A program made the position numbers and the translations under genes. A stretch of DNA of 5,932 nt, taken from positions 1 to 5,932 of the forward strand of contig MHFU01000091.1 in the NCBI GenBank assembly GCA_001804345.1, written 5' to 3'. Each line of letters begins with the position of its first letter. The first letter of the stretch is position 1. The DNA comes from Omnitrophica bacterium RIFOXYB12_FULL_50_7 (lineage in GTDB: Bacteria > Omnitrophota > Omnitrophia > Omnitrophales > Aquincolibacteriaceae). Shown here piece after piece: positions 1 through 5,897 of this stretch. The notes under the pieces are model-generated. The model had not been told where the DNA came from, did no database searches, and saw nothing but the letters and a program-made list of their open reading frames with translations.

Positions 1-789
1 GTTTTCAGAGAGCCCGTAGGTTTTTCGGATCACATCGATCACTTTGAGCGGGGCGGGATAAAAACCGCGCGTCTGCTTCAGAGTGTTCTTCGTCGCAGTC
101 CGATAAACAAGCGTGCGGCCCAACGCGCTCTTTTCAAAGAACCACGGCAAAGACCGTTTTGTGACCTTCTCTCTCCCCTCCGCCAAGGCCTTTGCAAACT
201 CGATCGCCTGAGAAAGCAGATTTTTTTCCTGGAAAAGCCGATCGACAAGACCCAATTTCAGGGCTTCCTTCGCACCAACCACTTTGCCGGCCAGGATAAG
301 CGGCAGCGCTTTGACGATCCCGATAAGTTCAGGAAGCCTGAGGGTGCCCCCGAATCCCGGCAGGATCCCGAGCTGGACTTCAGGCAGTCCGATCTTGACT
401 GCGTCCGCAAAACTTGCGACACGGTACCGGCACGCCAACGATAATTCGAATCCTCCTCCGAGGCATGCCCCGTTGATCACGGCGATCGTCGGGACCTTGA
501 TATCGGCGAGCATCCTGAGAATGGTTTTTCCGCCCTCGGCCTTTTCGATCCTCTCCGCCCGATCCTTGAAGTTCTCGATCTCATGGATGTCAGCTCCGGC
601 AATGAAGATCTTTGGTTTCGCGCTCGTCACAAGCACGGCAACAAGATCGGTCCGCTTTTGGACGGCGCCCAGTATTTCCCGCAACTGCAGCATGGTGGCC
701 GTATCCAGCAAATTAACCTCTTTTTCCGGATGATCGAATTCGATCCGGACGATGCCGTGTTCATCTTTCAGATGGATGTTAATCGACAT
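1..789 (-). CDS. fadJ: Multifunctional fatty-acid oxidation protein, enoyl-CoA hydratase domain (FadJ-like), 5' part only
   Basis: This is the N-terminal 263 codons of a crotonase-fold enoyl-CoA hydratase/isomerase, open to the window edge with no stop. It hydrates trans-2-enoyl-CoA in beta-oxidation; in FadJ/FadB the missing C-terminal part would be the NAD-dependent 3-hydroxyacyl-CoA dehydrogenase. Seen in the translation: oxyanion-hole segment KIFIAGADI (about residues 60-68), GACLGGGFELSLAC (about 107-120) with the first catalytic Glu at 115, and GLPEVQLGILPGFGGT (134-149) with the second at Glu137. The spacing of 22 residues between the two glutamates matches my recollection of FadJ better than FadB (20). 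The segment near residues 243-260 (YPAPLKVIDVIRKTYGL) resembles the end of the hydratase domain in these fusions, so this is probably not a stand-alone hydratase. The ATG at 789 follows AAAGGAG (794-800). It lies downstream of the thiolase gene across a 168-base hairpin-rich gap. The family is certain; the FadJ name is likely, because the dehydrogenase half cannot be seen. Confidence 0.9.
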   Translation of the reverse strand, partial: MSINIHLKDEHGIVRIEFDHPEKEVNLLDTATMLQLREILGAVQKRTDLVAVLVTSAKPKIFIAGADIHEIENFKDRAERIEKAEGGKTILRMLADIKVPTIAVINGACLGGGFELSLACRYRVASFADAVKIGLPEVQLGILPGFGGTLRLPELIGIVKALPLILAGKVVGAKEALKLGLVDRLFQEKNLLSQAIEFAKALAEGREKVTKRSLPWFFEKSALGRTLVYRTATKNTLKQTRGFYPAPLKVIDVIRKTYGLSEN

Positions 790-821
790 GATTCTCCTTT
801 CAAAAAATTACGGGTAATCAT

Positions 822-950
822 GACAGCCCAAACTTTTTATTTCTTTTCCAAAATGGCAGTTTGGACTGCCCCAATTTCAACTCCGTTAAAATTGATAGGT
901 ATTGGGACTGTCCAAGTCGCCTTTCATGAAAAGAAAACGGAGACTTGGGC
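822..950. repeat. Chain of three overlapping hairpins between fadI and fadJ
   Basis: Three inverted repeats follow each other and share arms. Stem 1 is 822-834 with 858-870, loop 23 bases; stem 2 is 863-875 with 901-913, loop 25; stem 3 is 910-918 with 942-950, loop 23. Read as minus-strand RNA, stem 1 pairs at all 13 positions (two G-U) and stem 2 at 12 of 13 (one G-U). The two internal hubs, 858-875 and 901-918, have the form TTGG(G)-ACTG-(C/T)CC(C)AA. The bases next to each loop differ but stay complementary: AAACT/AGTTT, AAT/ATT, AAGTC/GACTT. A small alternative hairpin, GGCAGT-TTGG-ACTGCC, lies at 855-870. The arms overlap, so adjacent hairpins cannot all form fully at once. No U-run follows the stems on the minus strand, so this is not a standard terminator. 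It could be a mobile palindromic repeat (REP-like) or an RNA processing or attenuation region before fadJ. Confidence 0.7.
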
Positions 951-957
951 GTCATTT

Positions 958-2235
958 TTATCTCTCCAGGATAAGGGCCGCGCCCTGACCGCCCCCGATA
1001 CAGGCCGAAACAAGCCCGCGCCTCGAGGACCGGCGTTTCATTTCCTTCAAACAGGTCAACACAAGGCGCGCCCCGCTTGTCCCGACGGGATGTCCGAGCG
1101 CGATGGCGCCTCCGTTCACGTTCAGGGCTTCCCGGGGGATCTCGCCTACCGGCACTCCCGACGGAAAGTATTTTTTAGAAAATTCCGGGGACGCAAGCGC
1201 ACGCAGACAGGCCAGGACCTGGACCGCGAAGGCCTCGTTAATCTCGAAAAGATCGATATCCTTGAGAGTCATAGAATTCTTTTTTAATATTTTCTCGATC
1301 GCAAGTGCCGGGCCGAGCCCCATGCGCGCCGGTTCGAGCCCGACACAAACATAGTCGCGCAGATATCCGAGGACCTCGTAGCCCATCTGCTTTGCTTTTT
1401 CTTCTGACATCACAAGAAGCGCGCAGGCACCGTCCGTGATCTGCGACGCATTCCCGGCCGTGACGGTTCCCGTATGTTTTTCAAAGATCGGCTTGAGTTT
1501 TTGAAGCGCCTCAAACGTCTGATTTTTCCGGACCCCGTTATCGTCCCGGACGCACACCTTGTAATCGGGAGGAACGAAAACGTCCAGGGTCTCCTCGCGT
1601 AATTTCTCCTGTGCGGCCTCGACGCGCCGGTGGCTCTCCAGCGCGAACCGGTCCTGCTCCTCGCGCGAGATCCCGAAATCCTTGGCGAGAAGCTCGGCCG
1701 TTTGTCCCATGTTGAGTCCGCAGACGGGGTCGGTCAAACCGAGCATGAGGGACGGTATCGGGGCAAAGTGATGCGGCCGCATTTTTGAGATGATCTGCAG
1801 TTTTTGGGAAAAGGTCTTCGCTTTGGAAAGTTTCAGGAAAAGTGTCGCGGTCTCTTTCTTAAAGAGCATCGGCATGTTGGACATGGATTCCGTACCGCCC
1901 GCAATCACGATCTCATCGACGCCGCATTGAATCTTTTCGGCCGCGCTCGTGATCGCCTCAAACCCCGAAGCACAGTTACGTCCTACGGTGTACGCTTTTT
2001 TCTCCGGCGAGATCCCGGCAAGAAGACTGATTACGCGCGCCACGTTCGAGGCCTCTGCGGGCTGACCCACACACCCCATCACCACTTCATCGACCAAGCG
2101 TCCGTCAAGCTCAGTCCGCTGAAGGAGTTCGGTCACGCACATGGCACCAAGGTGATGCGCCGGGATATTGTCAAAGGATTCCCAGGCCTTGATAAAAGGC
2201 GTCCGAACGCCGTTCACGATCGCAATCCTTTTCAT
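958..2235 (-). CDS. fadI: Acetyl-CoA C-acyltransferase (3-ketoacyl-CoA thiolase, FadI type)
   Basis: A complete 425-residue thiolase, which cleaves 3-ketoacyl-CoA with CoA to give acetyl-CoA and a shortened acyl-CoA in the last beta-oxidation step. The catalytic set is present: nucleophilic Cys88 in VGRNCASGFEAI, Asn333 in EINEAFAVQ, His382 in GGAIALGHPVGTSGAR, and Cys412 in SACIGGGQGAALI. The N-terminus (IAIVNGVRTPFIKA) and the GGTESMSNMP segment are standard thiolase landmarks. Length and the long insert around residues 340-370 (near SPEFSKKYFPSGVPVGEI) resemble FadI/HADHB-type trifunctional-enzyme beta subunits more than PhaA-type biosynthetic thiolases. The ATG at 2235 is preceded by GGGAGGAG (2239-2246), a strong ribosome site. 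It starts 18 bases after the ligase stop and lies upstream of fadJ; FadI and FadJ classically act as a complex. All key residues are intact and there is no sign of damage. An acetoacetyl-CoA thiolase role cannot be excluded from sequence alone. Confidence 0.93.
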   Translation of the reverse strand: MKRIAIVNGVRTPFIKAWESFDNIPAHHLGAMCVTELLQRTELDGRLVDEVVMGCVGQPAEASNVARVISLLAGISPEKKAYTVGRNCASGFEAITSAAEKIQCGVDEIVIAGGTESMSNMPMLFKKETATLFLKLSKAKTFSQKLQIISKMRPHHFAPIPSLMLGLTDPVCGLNMGQTAELLAKDFGISREEQDRFALESHRRVEAAQEKLREETLDVFVPPDYKVCVRDDNGVRKNQTFEALQKLKPIFEKHTGTVTAGNASQITDGACALLVMSEEKAKQMGYEVLGYLRDYVCVGLEPARMGLGPALAIEKILKKNSMTLKDIDLFEINEAFAVQVLACLRALASPEFSKKYFPSGVPVGEIPREALNVNGGAIALGHPVGTSGARLVLTCLKEMKRRSSRRGLVSACIGGGQGAALILER

Positions 2236-2253
2236 CAGCTCCTCCCTTACCGT

Positions 2254-3729
2254 TTAAACCTGTGGCCGTCGATCAACAATCTTTTTCGCTTTGACTGACG
2301 AATCCAGCTCCAACCGTCGCCGGATCTCCTCCGCCGTAACAAACTCGATCCGGTTGAAGTTCATTTCGCAAGAGGCCGCTATTTTTTCGTTCAGTTTTTT
2401 GACAAAAACGGCTTCGTCCACATGCCCGCACGCCTTAAGATAAACATTTAGTTCATCAACTTCGTACGGATCGTCGTGCCTCTTCGCGATCTCGATCTGC
2501 CACTGGTCGATCATTCTTTCGTCGTCTAAAAGGTACTCCAGATGGTTCAAGTTCACAAGCGTCCCTTTGATCTTCGAAAGCTGAAGGTTCTTCACATTGA
2601 AAGCCCTTGAAATGTCGCTTGAGAGACGGGGCAGGGTCCGCTTGCAATGCGGACACGACGCGTAGGTGATCCCGCCTTTGACAAGGTCCCCGGTCCTGTA
2701 CCGGAGCACGCAGGACCCTCGGCCGGAGATCGAGGTATAAACGATCTCACCGTCCTCCCCTTCGCCGACAACGCGTCCGCTCACAGGGTCGATCACTTCC
2801 AGGATGTCCTGGTCCGGATAGAGGTGGTACCCGCTCGAAGATCCTTCCGGGGAAGGGCATTCGGTCCAGGCCCCACGCGCCTCGGTAAATCCGTAGGTGC
2901 CAAGTACGCGTATCTCCGTCGCGCCCATGGACTTCATCAATTCCGTGAGCTTTAGTTTGAACCCACGCGGCACGCGAGACGCGCCGAGCGCAATGGTTTT
3001 CACAAATCCCAGGTCGCATCCTTTTTCCTTGGCGGTGTTCAGCACGTGATAGACAAAATCCGCCGTCCCGATCAGGATATTGGGTTTGATCTTCATGAGT
3101 GTCTGGACGCTCAATTCCGTCCCGAAGACCTTGCCACCTCCGGTGCTGAAAATAAAAATATCGCTCGCAAACCCGGTAAAGGCCGTTTGCCAGAAGGCCA
3201 GGTGCGGGGCGTACGGAAAAAGGTTCAAGGCGCGATCTTTGGGAAGACAACCGAGAATAGTCCCCAAACGACGACCGTAAAGCTGCAACCTCTGCAGGTC
3301 AGCGGCTGTATAAAGGAAGGAGACGGGGGTCCGGGTGGTCCCGGTCGTCACCGTGAGGAATATGGGCTTGTATTCATTTTCAAGGTCTTCCCTCACGCGC
3401 TCCGCTCCGTAGAACGTTTTGTTCCATGCCAACCCGAAAAGTTCCGCGGCGGAAGCAGACCGCCTGATCGAAGCCTCATCGGGCTGAAGGACAAAATCAA
3501 GAGGGTTGCTCGTGAGAACGTTGATCAGGTCCTCTTTAGAAGTGAACGGAATATTCTGGAGATCCTTCGCCGTTTTGATCTTCCTGGGATCGATATGGTG
3601 CTGGTCAAAGAGTTTCCGGTAATAGGGGCTAAAGGGATAAAGCTTCCGGTTAATGAACGCGCTCAGCGTCCGATCCCGGATCTCTTCCAATTTTTCTTTC
3701 GGGTAATAAAAGATCTTTTCATCTCTCAT
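2254..3729 (-). CDS. PaaK-like adenylate-forming acyl/aryl-CoA ligase
   Basis: A 491-residue member of the phenylacetate-CoA ligase (PaaK/CapK) branch of the ANL superfamily, expected to activate a carboxylic acid with ATP and, in most relatives, pass it to CoA. In order: YYPKEKLEEIRDRTL near the start; SPYYRKLFDQHHIDPRKI then DLQNIPFTSKEDL (34-68), typical of PaaK N-termini; the phosphate-binding loop TTGTTRTP (128-135); YGFTEAR (279-285), the A5-like motif; DGEIVYTS (326-333); YRTGDL (344-349), whose Asp should contact the ribose; CPHCKRTLPRL (359-369); and a C-terminal KAKKIVDRR that fits the mobile domain end. The loop departs from the usual SSGTTGKP in having Arg-Thr where Gly-Lys is common. 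At 491 residues it is longer than the roughly 430 of classical PaaK. The ATG at 3729 has AAGGAGA 11 bases upstream (3741-3747), a long spacing, but no other in-frame start lies between. It sits 33 bases after the thioesterase gene and 18 before fadI. The substrate is unknown; the beta-oxidation neighbours suggest a fatty or aryl-alkanoic acid. Confidence 0.82.
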   Translation of the reverse strand: MRDEKIFYYPKEKLEEIRDRTLSAFINRKLYPFSPYYRKLFDQHHIDPRKIKTAKDLQNIPFTSKEDLINVLTSNPLDFVLQPDEASIRRSASAAELFGLAWNKTFYGAERVREDLENEYKPIFLTVTTGTTRTPVSFLYTAADLQRLQLYGRRLGTILGCLPKDRALNLFPYAPHLAFWQTAFTGFASDIFIFSTGGGKVFGTELSVQTLMKIKPNILIGTADFVYHVLNTAKEKGCDLGFVKTIALGASRVPRGFKLKLTELMKSMGATEIRVLGTYGFTEARGAWTECPSPEGSSSGYHLYPDQDILEVIDPVSGRVVGEGEDGEIVYTSISGRGSCVLRYRTGDLVKGGITYASCPHCKRTLPRLSSDISRAFNVKNLQLSKIKGTLVNLNHLEYLLDDERMIDQWQIEIAKRHDDPYEVDELNVYLKACGHVDEAVFVKKLNEKIAASCEMNFNRIEFVTAEEIRRRLELDSSVKAKKIVDRRPQV

Positions 3730-3762
3730 GTGAAACGACGTCTCCTTGACTTCCGCCCCGGG

Positions 3763-4155
3763 TTACCGCCCGATCTTTGTGGGACGACCCTTGGGATCCA
3801 CCGCCACCATGACCAGATCCGCCGAACCGATCCGGAGGGTCTTTTTTGTCTTGAGATCTTCGGCCTCGAATGTGACCTTGAGCTTCACAGAGGTGTGGCC
3901 GATCGAACTGATATTTGCGCGAAGCGTCAGCAGGCTCCCGACCTTGACCGGATGGTCAAAGGACGCGTGGTTGACGGCAGCAAGAACGACATTTTTGCCG
4001 GTCAGTCGTGTTGCGGCCACGAACGCAACCTCATCGATGAATCCAAGTATCACGGCGCCGTGGATGCTGCCGTAATGATTGGTGTGCAGGGGAAGCATCA
4101 CGTGTGACAGGACGGTGTCGGTCCCGGAGCACGGGGTTCTGTTCTTTGAAACCAT
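3763..4155 (-). CDS. Acyl-CoA thioesterase, single hotdog domain (YciA/BACH family)
   Basis: A 130-residue hotdog-fold protein that would hydrolyse acyl-CoA to free acid and CoA in the cytoplasm. HTNHYGSIHGAVILGFIDEVAFVAA (residues 24-48) matches the family pattern of an Asn-containing loop, a glycine-rich turn and the Asp-bearing hotdog helix; Asn26 and Asp41 are the likely catalytic pair by analogy with BACH and YciA. VNHASFDHPVKVGSLLTLRANISSIGHTS (61-89) is the conserved strand segment of the family. The length matches YciA (about 130). The reading frame stays open upstream to a TTG at 4242, adding 29 residues, but I start at the ATG at 4155: it has AAAGGA 8 bases upstream (4164-4169), and the extra residues have no place in the fold. 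It is the first gene of the tight thioesterase-ligase-thiolase cluster. Chain-length preference cannot be read from the sequence. Confidence 0.87.
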   Translation of the reverse strand: MVSKNRTPCSGTDTVLSHVMLPLHTNHYGSIHGAVILGFIDEVAFVAATRLTGKNVVLAAVNHASFDHPVKVGSLLTLRANISSIGHTSVKLKVTFEAEDLKTKKTLRIGSADLVMVAVDPKGRPTKIGR

Positions 4156-4163
4156 AGCAGAAA

Positions 4164-4169
4164 TCCTTT
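4164..4169 (-). promoter_or_regulatory. Ribosome binding site fixing the thioesterase start
   Basis: The minus strand reads AAAGGA followed by 8 bases and then ATG at 4155. This supports the internal ATG over the upstream TTG at 4242, which would give a 159-residue protein. Confidence 0.7.
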
Positions 4170-4315
4170 CTTTCGCCTTGTTAACTTTAAGATTCGAACA
4201 CCCGCATGAACAGTCTACTCTTATAACGGCATTTTCCCTCAAAGGTTTGATGTTCTTCGATTCGTAATGGCTGAAGAGGCTAAGAGAGAACTCTTTTCTG
4301 TCGCTCCGACAATTT

Positions 4316-4339
4316 TTCCGGAGTCCTGATCCTCCGGAA
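4316..4339. repeat. Perfect 8-bp inverted repeat, 8-base loop
   Basis: TTCCGGAG (4316-4323) and CTCCGGAA (4332-4339) are exact reverse complements around TCCTGATC. On the minus strand the stem is followed by AAAAATTG rather than a U-run, so it does not look like an intrinsic terminator. It may be an RNA hairpin in the gltA 3' region or a protein-binding dyad. Confidence 0.5.
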
Positions 4340-4358
4340 TCCCGGGAAGGAATCTGTC

Positions 4359-4392
4359 ACTTGCAATTTCGCCAAACCCTCGAATTACAAGT
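4359..4392 (-). repeat. Strong bulged hairpin downstream of gltA
   Basis: On the minus strand ACTTGTAATTCG (4392-4381) pairs with CGAAATTGCAAGT (4371-4359) over 12 base pairs, with one bulged A and one G-U pair, closing a 9-base loop AGGGTTTGG. The G-U makes the minus strand, the transcribed one, fold better than the plus strand. There is no U-run after it. A 3'-end stabilising hairpin for gltA mRNA or a leader element of the thioesterase operon are both possible. Confidence 0.55.
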
Positions 4393-4479
4393 CGATCTGT
4401 AAGATCCCTCGGGTCTTGTTTACCTCATCCCGGATCGAAACTGAAAAGGAATCTTCAAACAGGAGGCATATTCTGCATG

Positions 4480-5796
4480 TCACGTGCGCTGCTCGATCGG
4501 GATGTAGCTTGACTTGGCGGGACCCGTATAGATTTGGCGGGGTCGGCCGATACGCGGGGGTTTCGTTTCTCGCATTTCCTTCCAGTGAGCAATCCATCCG
4601 GGAACGCGTCCTATGGCAAACATTACGGGAAACATGGCCGTGGGAATCCCCAGGAAGTTATAGATCAGGCCGCTGTAAAAGTCGACATTGGGATAAAGCT
4701 TGCGACTGATAAAAAAATCCTCCTTGAGCGCCCGCTCCTCAAGCCTCAGGGCAATCTCCAGAAGCTCCTCTTTGCCGCGGAATTTGCTTTTCCCATGGAC
4801 TAAACGATGGAAGGCTTCTTTTAAAACCTTTGCACGCGGGTCATAGGTCTTGTAAACACGGTGTCCAAAACCGGACAGACGCTTGGTCGAACCCGGTTTC
4901 ATCGCCTCGTTAATGTAATGATCGATCTTCTCACCCGAGGCATTAATATCCTCCAGCATCTCCATCACTTCCTGGTTAGCGCCGCCGTGCAGGGGCCCCC
5001 AAAGCGCGCAAATGCCAGCCGCGACCGAGGCGAACAAATTCGTCCTGGCGCTTCCGACAAGACGCACGGTCGAGGTACTGCAATTCTGCTCATGATCGGC
5101 ATGGAGGATCAGAACCAACTCGAGGGCACGGGTCATATCGGGATCCGGAACATAGTCTTCCCCCGGATAAGAGAACATCATGTGCAGGAAATTCTGGCAA
5201 TATTTGAATTTTTCACGGGGATAAATGAACGGCTCCCCCACGGATTTCCGGTAAGAATAAGCCGCAATCGTCCTGGCCTTGGAGATCAACTGAAATGCCG
5301 TTGAGGTAATCTCACTTTCATCGCGCTTCGGATCAAGGGAATACGGATAATACCCGGACAGGGCCGACACGACCGAGCACAAAATAGCCATGGGGTGCGT
5401 CGCGCTCGGAAAACCGTCAAAAAACTTCTTGATGTCTTCATGCAGCGGCGCGTTTTCAGTCAAGCCGTTGGAAAAAGCGGTAAGCTCTTCGCTCGTCGGA
5501 AGCTTTCCAAAGATCAGGAGGTAGGCCGTTTCAATAAAAGAGGCCTTTTCTGCGAGCTCCTCGATGGGAATGCCACGGTACCGCAAGATCCCTTTATCGC
5601 CATCAATGAAAGTGATGTTGCTTGTGCAGGATCCCGTGTTCATGTAGCCGGGGTCCACGGTGATATGCCCTGTCGCCTCACGCAATGTTGAGACATCGAT
5701 CCCACGTTCGTTCTCGGTCCCCTCATAAATGGGAAGCTCGATTTTCTTGTCCCCGATCTTCAGCTCCGCCTTCCCCACGTTTTCGTAACGATTCAT
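4480..5796 (-). CDS. gltA: Citrate synthase (GltA, hexameric Gram-negative type)
   Basis: A complete 438-residue citrate synthase, condensing acetyl-CoA with oxaloacetate to citrate at the entry of the TCA cycle. Catalytic residues are all present: His270 in GPLHGGANQEV, His312 in GFGHRVYK and Asp372 in PNVDFYSG. The segment LHADHEQNCSTSTVR (231-245) and the closing RPRQIYTG (418-425) are diagnostic of GltA. The N-terminal extension with an ELPIYEGTENERGIDVSTLR-like beta domain is characteristic of the longer (about 430-residue) NADH-sensitive type rather than the short Gram-positive or archaeal type. At the site of the E. coli NADH-linked Cys206 (FSTPCEPY, from memory) this protein has FSYPGEDY, so that cysteine is absent. 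The ATG at 5796 follows GAGGG (5804-5808) at 7 bases. It is first in the gene run, 324 bases from the thioesterase gene, and probably has its own promoter within or near the inverted repeats upstream. Confidence 0.96.
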   Translation of the reverse strand: MNRYENVGKAELKIGDKKIELPIYEGTENERGIDVSTLREATGHITVDPGYMNTGSCTSNITFIDGDKGILRYRGIPIEELAEKASFIETAYLLIFGKLPTSEELTAFSNGLTENAPLHEDIKKFFDGFPSATHPMAILCSVVSALSGYYPYSLDPKRDESEITSTAFQLISKARTIAAYSYRKSVGEPFIYPREKFKYCQNFLHMMFSYPGEDYVPDPDMTRALELVLILHADHEQNCSTSTVRLVGSARTNLFASVAAGICALWGPLHGGANQEVMEMLEDINASGEKIDHYINEAMKPGSTKRLSGFGHRVYKTYDPRAKVLKEAFHRLVHGKSKFRGKEELLEIALRLEERALKEDFFISRKLYPNVDFYSGLIYNFLGIPTAMFPVMFAIGRVPGWIAHWKEMRETKPPRIGRPRQIYTGPAKSSYIPIEQRT

Positions 5797-5817
5797 TTTC
5801 TGACCCTCGCTGTGAAC

Positions 5818-5897
5818 CTAGTACTGTTTCCATTCGATTTTAGGGGTTAACAGTGCTGTACCGCATACCCCTAATTTCAAATGTTATGCGGTACTAG
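5818..5897. repeat. Compound inverted-repeat element upstream of gltA (two hairpins in inverted orientation)
   Basis: Hairpin A is 5821-5828 with 5849-5856 (GTACTGTT/AACAGTGC, one G-T on the plus strand), loop 20 bases. Hairpin B is 5858-5867 with 5885-5894 (GTACCGCATA/TATGCGGTAC, a perfect 10 bp), loop 17. An outer 7-bp repeat, CTAGTAC (5818-5824) and GTACTAG (5891-5897), frames both. The loops are also complementary: TTAGGGGT (5840-5847) and ACCCCTAA (5867-5874), giving an interleaved or kissing alternative. The element ends 21 bases upstream of the gltA start codon. A -10-like TAAAAT (minus strand, 5842-5837) lies inside it without a good -35. It may be a BIME-like mobile repeat, a regulator-binding region, or both. 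The remaining bases 5898-5932 show only an AT-rich stretch. Confidence 0.7.

Larger units (their letters stand above)
4156..4479. other. Non-coding gap between gltA and the thioesterase gene
   Basis: These 324 bases hold no convincing gene on either strand. Besides the two hairpins listed separately, short dyads occur at 4299-4311 (TGTCG-CTC-CGACA), 4394-4406 (GATCT-GTA-AGATC) and 4401-4417 (AAGATCC-CTC-GGGTCTT, one wobble). None is followed by a U-run in the minus-strand direction, so I cannot point to a Rho-independent terminator for gltA. A promoter for the thioesterase operon is expected here, but the candidates I found (TATAAG near 4218-4223 and TAAAGT near 4184-4189 on the minus strand) lack a good -35 partner, so I do not call one. 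Confidence 0.5.

Noticed and set aside
801..818. Possible terminator ATTAC-CC-GTAAT followed by a T-run (minus strand) before fadJ
   Set aside because: The two-base loop is too small, the stem is AT-rich and short, and it lies directly against the fadJ ribosome site.
822..950. CRISPR array
   Set aside because: Periodic arms with spacers of 23-25 bases suggest it superficially, but the arms are inverted, differ from unit to unit and there are only three spacers; no cas genes are present.
583..1287. Plus-strand open frame of 234 codons covering the fadI-fadJ gap
   Set aside because: It is antisense to two confirmed genes, its translation shows no family motifs, and the gap part is occupied by hairpin arms. 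No good ribosome site precedes it.
3046..4107. Plus-strand open frame of 353 codons
   Set aside because: It lies antisense across the ligase and thioesterase genes, crosses their junction, has no recognisable motif, and is explained by the codon bias of the real genes opposite.
3763..4242. Longer thioesterase starting at TTG 4242
   Set aside because: The extra 29 residues precede the hotdog fold without similarity to the family, and the ATG at 4155 has a well-placed AAAGGA.
4401..4417. Plus-strand hairpin followed by GTTT, as a terminator for convergent transcription
   Set aside because: No plus-strand gene exists in the window, the stem contains a wobble, and the tail is not a U-run.
5837..5842. 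gltA promoter -10 box TAAAAT (minus strand)
   Set aside because: No acceptable -35 sequence lies 16-18 bases upstream, and the bases are part of the inverted-repeat loop, so it is mentioned but not called.
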